Assembly (NCBI RefSeq): GCF_002289565.1
Contig: NZ_NTFY01000068.1
Location: forward strand, 1-64,000
DNA length: 64,000 nucleotides
Direction: 5' to 3'
Source: Rhodopirellula sp. SM50
GTDB lineage: Bacteria > Planctomycetota > Planctomycetia > Pirellulales > Pirellulaceae
Shown here: positions 9,142-17,789 of the stretch, piece by piece
How positions within the stretch are numbered: the first letter of the stretch is position 1
How the letters are laid out: the number at the start of each line of letters is the position of its first letter
Notes under the pieces: model-generated
What the model was told of the DNA's origin: nothing
The model's database searches: none
What the model saw: only the letters and a program-made list of their open reading frames with translations
Translations under genes and position numbers: made by a program

Positions 9142-10443
9142 CTAAACCATCAAGGGTTCGATCAGCTTTCCGCCGTCGACGATTTCGATCGGTCGATCAC
9201 CGGGTGCCATCAGTTCTTTGTCCGCAACGATGCCGAGCAAGCGGTACATCGTGGTGGCCAAGTCGGCCGGTGAGACGGGGTTGTCTTCCGGTTCGGCTGC
9301 GGTGGAATCGGAGGCACCGTAGATCATGCCGCCCTTGATCCCGCCGCCGGCCATCAACACGCTGAACACCTTGGGCCAGTGGTCGCGGCCGGCGTCGTTG
9401 TTGATCTTGGGAGTACGGCCGAATTCGCTGCTGACCATCACCAAGGTCTCGTCCATCATGCCGCGTTCGGTCAGGTCGTCGAACAGGGCTGCCAGTGCCG
9501 TGTCGAGCGCGGGCATTTGGCTCTTGAAGCCGTTGGTGATGTTGTTGTGCATGTCCCAGCCACCGTAGGTCAGCGTGACCAACCGTGTGCCGGCTTCGAC
9601 CAGACGACGGGCCATCAACAATCGCTGTCCGGCCTGATTGCGGCCGTAGCGGTCGCGCGTCTTGGCGTCTTCTTTGTCGATGTCGAACGCTTCTTTGGCC
9701 GCGGGGGTGTCCAGCAGGCTGTAGGCTCGCTCGTAGAACGTGTTCATCGCTCCCACGTTATCCGCCGTCGTCGCCGAAACAAACTGCTTGTTGACCGCAG
9801 CCAACGCTTCTTTGCGTCGCATGAATCGGTCGGCGTCCACTCCGCCGGCCAAGTCCAAATCGCGGACTTTGAATCCGTTTTGGGCCGGATCCGAGCCGAG
9901 TGCGAATCCGCCGTAGCTGCTCGGCAAATAGCCGGTCCCGGCGAATTCATTGGGAACGTTCGGGATGCACACGTACGGAGGCAGGTTGTTTCGCGGACCG
10001 TATTCGTGGCTGACGACCGCGCCGAACGACGGGTAACGCAGCGCCGGGCTGGGCTTGTACCCGGTGAACATGTTGTGGGTGCCCCGCTCGTGGGCCGCTT
10101 CACCGTGAGTCATCGAGCGGATCACGCTGAACTTGTCGGCCCGTTTGGCCAACTGCGGCACCGCTTCGCCGAACACTTCACCGGTGTTCGTTTTGATCGT
10201 CCGCATCTCGCCCCGGTATTCCAATGGGCTGTACGGTTTGGGATCGAACGATTCCTGTTGGGCCATTCCTCCCGGCAAATAAACGTGGATCACGCTTTTT
10301 GCTTTGGCTTCGACAAAATCATAGTGCTTTTGCTCGGCCATCGCCTGACGCATCAGCAACTCGGGCAACGAAAGCCCGATCCCTCCGAGAGCACCTGCGG
10401 CCAAGAATCCGCGGCGGCTAAATGGGTTTCCTTCGCAACGCAT
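9142..10443 (-). CDS. DUF1501 protein with Tat signal
   Basis: 433 aa from the ATG at 10443. The N-terminus carries a twin-arginine signal (FSRRGFLAAGALGGIGLSLP), so the protein is exported folded. The body is DUF1501, a family related to the alkaline phosphatase/sulfatase fold: VIHVYLPGGMAQQESFDPKP, HERGTHNMFTGY, LVTLTYGGWDMHNN, SSEFGRTPKINNDAGRDHWP and a late GDRPIEIVDGG. The His/Asp positions suggest metal binding, but the reaction is not established. DUF1501 genes are routinely paired with DUF1549/DUF1553 genes in planctomycetes, and this is the first gene of that cluster here. The longer frame to 10560 would hide the Tat signal and is rejected. Confidence 0.9.
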   Translation of the reverse strand: MRCEGNPFSRRGFLAAGALGGIGLSLPELLMRQAMAEQKHYDFVEAKAKSVIHVYLPGGMAQQESFDPKPYSPLEYRGEMRTIKTNTGEVFGEAVPQLAKRADKFSVIRSMTHGEAAHERGTHNMFTGYKPSPALRYPSFGAVVSHEYGPRNNLPPYVCIPNVPNEFAGTGYLPSSYGGFALGSDPAQNGFKVRDLDLAGGVDADRFMRRKEALAAVNKQFVSATTADNVGAMNTFYERAYSLLDTPAAKEAFDIDKEDAKTRDRYGRNQAGQRLLMARRLVEAGTRLVTLTYGGWDMHNNITNGFKSQMPALDTALAALFDDLTERGMMDETLVMVSSEFGRTPKINNDAGRDHWPKVFSVLMAGGGIKGGMIYGASDSTAAEPEDNPVSPADLATTMYRLLGIVADKELMAPGDRPIEIVDGGKLIEPLMV

Positions 10444-10560
10444 CGAACGACTCCATGAATCAGTGATGGGTGGGTAACTTTCAGCGGCCCGAATTGCGGC
10501 CAACCCAATGCATCGGTGACGCATCACATCGGCTTCACGTTTCAAGCAGAATCGGAGCAT

Positions 10561-11228
10561 CCGATCTCGCTGAAGTGTTTTGGTAGGCGGGGACAGCGAT
10601 CATCGGCGAGAGCTTTCGTCGTGATGCTGTGGGGGTGGGTGTGGTGTCCAGACAATTCGTCGCATGCTTGCACAAACGAATACTATCTGAACGACAACGA
10701 GTCTATCGTCCGGATGAACCCTAGAAAATCACGTAACCGGAAAAATTATCCTTTCCGGATTGCGGACGTAATCCTCCTAAGGTTCCCCGTAGCGTAGCGG
10801 TAACCACCAAAGGAGTCAAATTACACTAGCTATCGGGTGGAGGGGGCTTGGTCCGTAGGGGGTGTTCGCCCTCTGTAGGTCACGCTGTGCGTGACCGCCG
10901 GCATGCACTGTTAGCGGCAGGGCGCGAGCCCTCCGGTCCGTCTAGCTTAGCGGCCATGACCCCAACGGGGTCAAAGCCAGTAGCCGGAGGTGAGCGAAGC
11001 GACACCTCCGGACATCCGGTCCCCCGTGAGACGCGACCCCGAAGGGTGTCGAAGCAATTTCCGCTGCGAACCCGTCCGGGGTCGAGGGGAATTCGGGACG
11101 TGTTTCCCGGAGGTGGCGCTGCGCTGACCTCCGGCTACTCGCTGGCATTCCTTCGGGATACTGGGGCCGGTCGGCGGCAGTAGGTCACGCTGTGCGTGAC
11201 AGCTGGCATGCAGAGCATGCCCTACCAG
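10561..11228. repeat. intergenic region with several dispersed palindromes
   Basis: No convincing gene. Visible elements: GTCACGC-TGT-GCGTGAC near 10879-10895; family A arm at 10909-10941; GACCCCAACGGGGTC near 10957-10971; an inverted copy of family B at about 11060-11170; GTCACGC-TGT-GCGTGAC at 11184-11200; and GGCATGC-AGA-GCATGCC at 11205-11221, just past the stop of the Minf_1886-family gene. The frame at 10516-10797 has no family resemblance. The DUF1501 promoter should lie in the left part, but no clear boxes were seen. Confidence 0.65.
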
Positions 11229-11531
11229 CTACCACTGCAACTTCCACGTCTCGGGGGATTGCCCCAAGTCGTACCAGCCGTCGAAGTGTTCCAGTCGATC
11301 GGCCGGGGCCAATTCGATCGAGCCTTGTTCGGCCAATTGATGGACGAACTCGCCGAGCTGTTGGCTGGAGCCGAACTCCCAGGCCATCAGCTCTTCGCGG
11401 CCCGATTCGGCGAAGTGGTCGACGGCCAATTCCAGCAGGACCCGACAAACGCCTTCGGCAGTGACGTGTCCCGCTTTGCACAACGCGGGGTCCTTCATGG
11501 CGACTCGGATCGTGTGGCGGACAAACTCCAC
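11229..11531 (-). CDS. Minf_1886-family (Verrucomicrobia/Planctomycetes-restricted) protein
   Basis: 100 aa from a GTG start. The pattern GHVTAEGVCRVLLELAVDHF, then MAWEFGSSQQLGEFVHQLAE and DRLEHFDGWYDL, fits the small uncharacterised family known as Minf_1886, restricted to planctomycetes and verrucomicrobia. Members are usually somewhat longer (about 130 aa), and the frame is open upstream as far as the valS stop without a better start. It lies 38 bp after valS on the same strand and is probably cotranscribed. Function unknown. Confidence 0.65.
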   Translation of the reverse strand: MEFVRHTIRVAMKDPALCKAGHVTAEGVCRVLLELAVDHFAESGREELMAWEFGSSQQLGEFVHQLAEQGSIELAPADRLEHFDGWYDLGQSPETWKLQW

Positions 11532-11569
11532 CCGCTCGCTGTGGCCTGAATCAAATTCGGGGGCGTGAT

Positions 11570-14500
11570 TCAGTTTGATGAGACCTTCTCCTTGAGTTTG
11601 TTGATGTCGCCTTCGACCGACTGGCGTTGGTTGAGCAGGTCGTCGAGGGTTGCTCGCTCCTTTTCAACGACGTCCGCCGGGGCGCGTGAGACGAAGTTCT
11701 CGTTGGACAGCTTGGACTCTTTGCCGGTGATCTGTTTCAGCAACTGACCGAGCAGTTTTTCCAGACGCGTCAGTTCCGCTTCCACGTCGATGAACTTTTC
11801 CAAGTCGACGTGCACTTCGACGTCGATGGCCGGAATCGCCAGCGGGGCATCGGTTTCAAACGCCTCGGCCGCAGGCCCAATCGCCAGCACGTCGGCACCG
11901 GCCAGCGCCCCGAAGTACGGCTTCATCGGCTCGAGCAGTCTGCGGCTCGATTCGCTGCAGCGGATGGCGGCGGGGACGGTTTCACGCGGCGGGATGTTGC
12001 TGCTGGCGCGGATCTGGCGGATCGCACTGACGATGTTTTGGAACTCGGTGAATTGCCGTTCGATCGTTTCGTCGAAATGGTCGCTGTTGGCTTGGGGCCA
12101 GTCTGCTTTCATGGCAAACTCGGACACCTTCACCGGCGTCAGGCCACGCTCGGGAGCCAATTCGCCCAGGAAGCCCCAGATCGATTCGGTCACGAACGGC
12201 ATGATCGGATGCAGCAATCGTAACAGCGTGTCCAGCCCATGCGCGATCACGTTCTGGGTCACCGCGCGTTGCGTCGGGTCGGAGAGACGTGGTTTGGCGA
12301 TTTCGACATAGAAGCTGCAGAATTCGTGCCAGGCAAAGTCGTACAGGATTCGTGACACGTCGGCGAACTTAAATTGGTCGATGCCCACGGTCACCTGTTC
12401 GGTGACCGTTGCCAGACGACTGAGCAGCCAGCGGTCTTCCACCGGCAGGGTGGCCACGTCAATGGTCTCTGGTGTGTAGCCTTCCAGGTTCATCAACACG
12501 AACCGGGCGGCGTTCCACAGTTTGTTGACGAAGTTACGGCTGGTCTCGAACTTCTCGCTGACGACGGCGGCTTTGGGGTGTGCCAGATCGGCTTCGGATT
12601 CGGCCCACTGGGTCGCAAAGGTTTTCTTGCACTCGGGGCACGCAACGGTTTTTGCGACCCGATTCTTTTTCGTTTGATCGATCAGCTTTTCGCAATGCGG
12701 GCACTCGTACTGCACGGGCATGCGAACGTCTTGCGTTTCGGTTGCCAGTCGAGCCAATCCGAATCGCAGCGAGTCGGGACCAAATTTGTCGATCACATCG
12801 ATCGGGTCCACACCGTTGCCTTTGCTCTTGCTCATCCGTTCGCCGTTTCCGTCCAAGATCGTCGGATGGATAAAGACTTCGTCGAACGGAATCTCGTTCA
12901 GGTTGTTCAGACTCATCAGCACCATCCGGGCGACCCACAACGTGATGATGTCGCGCGACGTGCAGAGCGTGGACGTGGGATAAAAGTATTCCAATTCCTT
13001 GGTCTGTTGTGGCCAACCGAGTGTGCTGTGGGGCCACAGTGCCGAGGAGAACCAGGTATCCAGCACGTCGGGATCACGCTCCAGCCCGAGCGCCTCGACT
13101 TTCGCTTCCAGCGGTGACTCTTCGTCGCGCAGGCAGACGAACACGCTGTAGGAAGTCGCCGCTTCGTCTTCATCGTCGGCTTGGATTTTCGTCGCGATCA
13201 GCTGCTCGCCGCCCAGCGTCGCGGCTTGCTCGGCGACGTTGCCGGCCTCGGCTTTGGTCGCAAAGGACGCCGACCAAATCGGAATCCGGTGTCCCCACCA
13301 AAGTTGACGGCTGACCGGCCAATCTCGCTTTTCGCCGAGCCAATCGAGGTAGCCTTTGCGGTAACGCGTCGGATAGATGCGGACGCGATCGTCGCTGACG
13401 GCATCCATCGCGGACTGGGCCAGGTGGTCCATTTTGACGAACCATTGGTCGGCCAAGTACGGCTCGATCGCCGTCTTGCTGCGGTCCGACAGCGGCATTT
13501 CGATGTCGCGATCCTCGATGTCGCCCAGCAATCCGGCGTCGTCCAAATCCGCGACGACCTGTTTGCGGGCTGCGGCGATCGTCAAGCCTTCATAGGCGGG
13601 GACCAGGCCGTTGAGGGTGCCGTCGGGATTCAGGATGTTCAGCATCGGCAGCGATTGCCGTTTGCCGACTTCGTAGTCATTCGGGTCGTGGGCCGGCGTG
13701 ATTTTGACGCAGCCCGAACCCAATTCCGGTTTGGCCCACACATCGGCGACCAGCGGGATCTTGCGATCGGCCAGCGGCAGCATCAAACAACGGCCATCGG
13801 CGGCCATGTCGCGCAGTTGCTCCAGCTTCGGCAGCATCGTCTTGCGGCGCTCGAGCAGGGCGTCGAGCTGGTGTTGCACGTCCGGCTTTTCTTTGGCGGT
13901 CGCGCCGGCGAGTTTTTCGCGCAGTTCGGCTTCCAATTTGTCGAACGTTTGCGCCGGGTCGGGGTGCACCGCGACGGCGGTATCGCCGAGCATGGTTTCC
14001 GGGCGGGTTGTCGCAATCACCACATGATCCGGTTCGCCGGGTTTGGGATCGATCACCGGGTAGCGGAAGTGATAGAAATGGCCTTTCTTGGTCACGTTTT
14101 CCACTTCATCATTGCTGACGGCGGTTTGCAGGAACGTGTCCCAGTTGACCAGGCGTTTGCCGCGATAGATCAGGTCCTTGTGGAACAGATCAAAGAACGT
14201 CGCACGCACTGCCGCACCGCACATCGGGTCCAGTGTGAACCGCAAGCGACGCCAATCGCAGCTACAACCCATGCGTTTGAGTTGGCCCAGGATCCGCTTT
14301 TCGTATTGGTCTTTCCAATCCCAGATGCGTTTGACCAACGCGTCGCGTCCGATGTCGTGACGTGACAGGTTTTCCTGTTCTTTCAACCGCCGTTCGACGA
14401 CCGCTTGGGTGGCGATGCCGGCATGATCGGTGCCGGGCATCCAAAGTGTTTCGTACCCTTGCATCCGCTTGGTGCGGATCAAGATGTCTTGCAGCGTGTT

Positions 14501-14668
14501 ATTGAGCCCGTGACCGAGGTGGAGCGCGCCGGTCACGTTGGGTGGCGGGATCACGATGGTGTAGGGTTTCTTGTCGGGATTGATCTCGGCGTGATTGCAA
14601 CCTGCTTCATCCCATTTGGCACTGATTTCGCCTGCGGCGGTGCTATGATCAAATCGGTTTGGAATCAT
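11570..14668 (-). CDS. valS: valyl-tRNA synthetase with zinc-ribbon insertion
   Basis: 1032 aa; class I enzyme charging tRNA-Val with valine in the cytoplasm. The start is the ATG at 14668 (MIPNRFDHSTAAG). The HIGH box is in PPNVTGALHLGHGLN, and the large editing domain (CP1) follows. The KMSKS loop is ERMSKSKGNGVDP. Directly after it, between RMPVQ and EKFETSRNFVNKLWNA, sits an extra stretch of about 50 residues with YECPHCEKL and ACPECKKTF, two CxxC pairs expected to bind one zinc. The C-terminus has the anticodon-binding domain and the long coiled-coil arm (LTRLEKLLGQLLKQ...). It starts 8 bp after the cimA stop, so the two genes form an operon. Confidence 0.95.
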   Translation of the reverse strand: MIPNRFDHSTAAGEISAKWDEAGCNHAEINPDKKPYTIVIPPPNVTGALHLGHGLNNTLQDILIRTKRMQGYETLWMPGTDHAGIATQAVVERRLKEQENLSRHDIGRDALVKRIWDWKDQYEKRILGQLKRMGCSCDWRRLRFTLDPMCGAAVRATFFDLFHKDLIYRGKRLVNWDTFLQTAVSNDEVENVTKKGHFYHFRYPVIDPKPGEPDHVVIATTRPETMLGDTAVAVHPDPAQTFDKLEAELREKLAGATAKEKPDVQHQLDALLERRKTMLPKLEQLRDMAADGRCLMLPLADRKIPLVADVWAKPELGSGCVKITPAHDPNDYEVGKRQSLPMLNILNPDGTLNGLVPAYEGLTIAAARKQVVADLDDAGLLGDIEDRDIEMPLSDRSKTAIEPYLADQWFVKMDHLAQSAMDAVSDDRVRIYPTRYRKGYLDWLGEKRDWPVSRQLWWGHRIPIWSASFATKAEAGNVAEQAATLGGEQLIATKIQADDEDEAATSYSVFVCLRDEESPLEAKVEALGLERDPDVLDTWFSSALWPHSTLGWPQQTKELEYFYPTSTLCTSRDIITLWVARMVLMSLNNLNEIPFDEVFIHPTILDGNGERMSKSKGNGVDPIDVIDKFGPDSLRFGLARLATETQDVRMPVQYECPHCEKLIDQTKKNRVAKTVACPECKKTFATQWAESEADLAHPKAAVVSEKFETSRNFVNKLWNAARFVLMNLEGYTPETIDVATLPVEDRWLLSRLATVTEQVTVGIDQFKFADVSRILYDFAWHEFCSFYVEIAKPRLSDPTQRAVTQNVIAHGLDTLLRLLHPIMPFVTESIWGFLGELAPERGLTPVKVSEFAMKADWPQANSDHFDETIERQFTEFQNIVSAIRQIRASSNIPPRETVPAAIRCSESSRRLLEPMKPYFGALAGADVLAIGPAAEAFETDAPLAIPAIDVEVHVDLEKFIDVEAELTRLEKLLGQLLKQITGKESKLSNENFVSRAPADVVEKERATLDDLLNQRQSVEGDINKLKEKVSSN

Positions 14669-14676
14669 GTTTGTGC

Positions 14677-16272
14677 TTATGTTGCCGGTGTAACGTTTTC
14701 TTTGTGCAATTTGTATTCGACGGAATCGATCAACGCCTGAAAACTTGCTTCGATGATGTTGTCGCTGACGCCGATCGTTCCCCAGGATTCGTGGTGATCG
14801 GCACTTTCGATGTTGACGCGGGTGCTGGCCGCGGTGCCGGCGCCGTTGTCGACCACACGTACTTTGTAATCGACCAAACGCATGTCCCGCAGTTGGGGAT
14901 AGGACGGCAGCAGGGTTTCGCGGAGCGCGGTGTCGAGCGCGTTGACCGGGCCGTGTCCTTCGGCGGCGTTGAAGCAGTCCTGATCGCCGACGCGGATTTT
15001 CAGGATCGCTTCGGCGTAGACGTCTTTTTCGTCGGCGGAGGTTTCGCCGGCGACGACGCGGTACTTGATCGGGCTGAAGTGCGGGGTGAACGTTCCGAGC
15101 ACGCGTTTGATCAGCAAATCGAACGAGCCGCCGGCGTTCTCGAATTGAAACCCTTGGTTTTCCAGACGCACCACTTCGGCCAGAATTTTGTCTTGAACTT
15201 CGCGGTCGTCTTCGATGCAGTGCTTGTTCGCCACGGCGACGATGTTGCTGCGGCCGGACAGTTCGCTGACCAGGATCCGCCGTTCGTTGCCGACCAGCGT
15301 GGGGTCGATGTGTTCGTACGTCGAGGCGGCCTTGTTGATCGCGTGGACGTGCATCCCGCCCTTGTGGGCGAAGGCGCTTTGTCCGACAAACGGTTGTCCG
15401 CCACGCCACTGCAAATTGGCGGTCTCGTACACGAACCGGCTCAACTCGGTCAGCGGTTGCAGGCTGCGGCCGCCCAACACGGAGTAGCCGGTTTTCTTCA
15501 GCGCCAGGTTGGCCATCACGGAAATCAGGTCGGCATTGCCGCAGCGTTCTCCGATGCCGTTGATCGTCCCTTGCACCTGGGTCGCACCGACGTCGACGGC
15601 GGCCAGCGAATTGGCCACGGCAAGCTCGCTGTCATTGTGGCAATGGATTCCAAAGGTCACGCCGGGATAATCACGCAGCGAGTCGATCGCGGCACTGGTG
15701 ATTTCCGCGATTTGCTCCGGCAGCGAACCGCCGTTGGTGTCACACAGCGACATCACCGTGGCTCCGCCGCTGGCGGCTGCCCGCAGCGTTTGGAGGGCGT
15801 ACTCGGGGTTGGCGCGATAGCCGTCAAAGAAGTGTTCGGCGTCGTAGATGACCGCGGCATGTCCGGCCAAAAACTGGACGCTTTCGCCGATCATCGCCAG
15901 GTTCTCTTCCAGCGAGACCCGCAAGACTTCTGTGGCGTGGTAATCCCAGGTTTTTCCGACCACGGTGATCACGGGCGTGTGGGCCGCGACGAGTGCTTTC
16001 ATCCCGGGGTCTTGGGCGGCTTCGACCCCGCGACGGCGGGTCATTCCGAACGCACAGACCTGGGTGTCGCCCAAGTCGTGCTCCTGGATTTGCTGGAAAA
16101 ATGCGACGTCTTTTTCGTTGCTCAGCGGATAGCCGCCCTCGATAAAATCGACGCCCGTTTCGGCCAACCGCAGCGCGATCTGCAGTTTGTCGTTGAGGGA
16201 AAAACTGACGCCTTCGCCCTGGGATCCGTCCCGCAGCGTGGTGTCGTAGATTTGGATCGGTTTTGAAGTCAT
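14677..16272 (-). CDS. cimA: (R)-citramalate synthase
   Basis: 531 aa from the ATG at 16272 ([10 protein letters not shown]). Condenses pyruvate and acetyl-CoA to citramalate, the threonine-independent first step to isoleucine. The DRE-TIM barrel metallolyase signature is [16 protein letters not shown], and the metal-binding HxH is in [15 protein letters not shown]. The lid region has [12 protein letters not shown] and [12 protein letters not shown]-terminal LeuA-type allosteric domain (about 400-520) includes [16 protein letters not shown]. This fits the CimA/AksA-like branch rather than leucine 2-isopropylmalate synthase, though a few relatives act as homocitrate synthases. It is the first gene of cimA-valS-Minf_1886. 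A terminator hairpin lies in its leader. The frame continues to 16338 through that hairpin, which argues against the longer start. Confidence 0.9.
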   Translation of the reverse strand: MTSKPIQIYDTTLRDGSQGEGVSFSLNDKLQIALRLAETGVDFIEGGYPLSNEKDVAFFQQIQEHDLGDTQVCAFGMTRRRGVEAAQDPGMKALVAAHTPVITVVGKTWDYHATEVLRVSLEENLAMIGESVQFLAGHAAVIYDAEHFFDGYRANPEYALQTLRAAASGGATVMSLCDTNGGSLPEQIAEITSAAIDSLRDYPGVTFGIHCHNDSELAVANSLAAVDVGATQVQGTINGIGERCGNADLISVMANLALKKTGYSVLGGRSLQPLTELSRFVYETANLQWRGGQPFVGQSAFAHKGGMHVHAINKAASTYEHIDPTLVGNERRILVSELSGRSNIVAVANKHCIEDDREVQDKILAEVVRLENQGFQFENAGGSFDLLIKRVLGTFTPHFSPIKYRVVAGETSADEKDVYAEAILKIRVGDQDCFNAAEGHGPVNALDTALRETLLPSYPQLRDMRLVDYKVRVVDNGAGTAASTRVNIESADHHESWGTIGVSDNIIEASFQALIDSVEYKLHKENVTPAT

Positions 16273-16290
16273 GGTTCGTCTTTTAATACG

Positions 16291-16323
16291 AAAAAACCCC
16301 CGGAGCTGGAAAGCCACGGGGGT
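16291..16323 (-). terminator. intrinsic terminator/possible attenuator in the cimA leader
   Basis: On the minus strand a perfect 7-bp stem (ACCCCCG at 16296-16302 pairing with CGGGGGT at 16317-16323) plus three inner pairs is followed at once by a six-T tract (16291-16296). It ends 18 bp before the cimA start and points into cimA. It either ends an upstream transcript or works as an attenuator for the operon. Confidence 0.7.
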
Positions 16324-16802
16324 CAAAGTTTCTTCCAAAGGCTGTGCTTGAACGGCTCACTCGGCGGGCACAACGTGCCGGCGACGAAGCCGATCGGTCC
16401 CCCGCGTCATCGCTGGCAAACAGTGCCAGGGACGCGGCAAATAATGACAGGTTGAATAAGCACAGTGATCGTCGTGGATTAATTGATCGTTGCGAGGAAG
16501 CGGAATCGATGTCTTGAATTCACCTAAGAATCGAGAGAATACGGCGTCGCCGATCATCCGTCAATCGCGGACGCGTCCCGGCGGGATGCATCTCAGCACG
16601 TGGCGTCAGCCAGTGGCGCGTGAGGGTGACGAGATCGCCACGCGCCGGTCGCTAACCGGGCTGTTGATCGATTCGGGATCTGCTGAGTCCATGGTGAGCC
16701 GCTGGCCGTAAGGCCTCGGGCGGGCGCCCGAATGCCCGGCCGCTTACGCGTCACGGCTCACTCAATCGACAGACCGTGACGCTTCCCGCTGGCGTGTCTC
16801 GG
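16324..16802. repeat. intergenic region with palindromic repeats
   Basis: Contains a family D copy (CGGCGGGATGCATCTCAGCACGTG, about 16578-16601), related to 17755-17786 and 63331-63449. It also has an inverted repeat with arms GTGAGCC (16694-16700) and GGCTCAC (16755-16761) around smaller palindromes (GGCC-GTAA-GGCC). A 66-codon minus-strand frame at 16357-16557 lacks family resemblance and is not called. The cimA promoter should lie here, but no clear boxes were identified. Confidence 0.6.
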
Positions 16803-17192
16803 TCAGGGGGAGGCCGCCGACCGCCGGCCGCGCTGGCGTCCGGCCTGGACCGCGGTCCACAGGTAGCTGAGCGAAAAGACGATGCAAATCGCCACCATCA
16901 GCGAGACAATTTGGGTCGAATGCAGGTTCACCACGCCCTGCTTGCGCCAGACGGAGAAAAAGTGAAACAGCTGGCCAAAACCGATCAGGCAGCCGAAGCC
17001 GCCGAGGATCGCCGCCGTTGCCAACGCTTGGCGGCGGCGATGCGGATTGAGTGCAACGACGCCGAAAAACAGGATCGGAATTCCCAGCATCATGGGAATG
17101 AACAGCATCGGAGCCTTGTTCAGCGAACCGAACAGGGCGATCGCCGTGTCGATGCACAGCAAAAGTCCAGAAACAATGCCAAATCGAGCCAT
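16803..17192 (-). CDS. small integral membrane protein, function unknown
   Basis: 129 aa from the ATG at 17192; a TTG three bases upstream is also in frame. Four hydrophobic segments are visible: GIVSGLLLCIDTAIALFG, MLFIPMMLGIPILFFGVVAL, ALATAAILGGFGCLIGFGQL and IVSLMVAICIVFSLSYLW. A short basic tail (GRQRGRRSAASP) follows, probably cytoplasmic. Not recognised as a named family. The regular hydrophobic pattern and sensible length argue for a real gene. It stands alone between two repeat-rich gaps. Confidence 0.65.
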   Translation of the reverse strand: MARFGIVSGLLLCIDTAIALFGSLNKAPMLFIPMMLGIPILFFGVVALNPHRRRQALATAAILGGFGCLIGFGQLFHFFSVWRKQGVVNLHSTQIVSLMVAICIVFSLSYLWTAVQAGRQRGRRSAASP

Positions 17193-17789
17193 CAATCGCT
17201 TTCGAAAAAGGGGGTGCCATCGCCGCCTGAGCTGGCTAAATCCTAGCTCTCTTTTATCGGCAATGTCAGCCCTAAGTGAACCGCCCAGGTGAGCCTCGGG
17301 TGACGCAGCCCGCCAGGGTGCGGCAGTTCGACACGGGTGTCAGCCGGTGCCGCGTAGGAACACCTCGTGACGAGGCTCGGGACGTCGATTCTTTTACTGC
17401 GGGATTGGGCAGCCATTCAGATTCTCTCCCTCTGGGAGAGACGGCGTTTGCGCAGCAAGCAAACGCCAGAGAGGGCCGGCGCTGCAAAAGTCTTGGCGCC
17501 TTACCCTGCTGGTCCGTCGAGCGATCAATGTCATGCGCCGCTGATCCGTCTGATTGGATCGCGGACTCAAGCTGGTCGGTTGCGGTGCGACGCTGGAAGC
17601 GTCAGCCCGAAGACACCCCCAGTGCTCCACTTAAATGAACCCACGGATGGCAGAGCGTACCCACGGATAAAATGCAGCCAGGGATCCGTCACTTATACAA
17701 TTGACGGGCCCCGCCTGGGAGCGAGGGTGAGCGACCACGACGGGCGGGTCGCTGACGCGTCCCGCTGGGATGCATCCCAGCACGTGCAA
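17193..17789. repeat. intergenic region with three palindromic repeats
   Basis: No gene seen. Hairpins: CTCTCCC-TCT-GGGAGAG at 17424-17440; GGCGTTTGC...GCAAACGCC at 17443-17467; and the perfect palindrome CTGGGATGCATCCCAG at 17765-17780, which ends just before the TPR gene's stop codon. The last belongs to family D, also near 16578 and 63331-63449. Confidence 0.65.

Noticed and set aside
10516-10797. 93-codon plus-strand frame
   Set aside because: Overlaps the 5' region of the DUF1501 gene; no recognisable domain.
16357-16557. 66-codon minus-strand frame before the cimA terminator
   Set aside because: No family likeness and no enrichment in Ile, Val or Leu codons as expected for a leader peptide.
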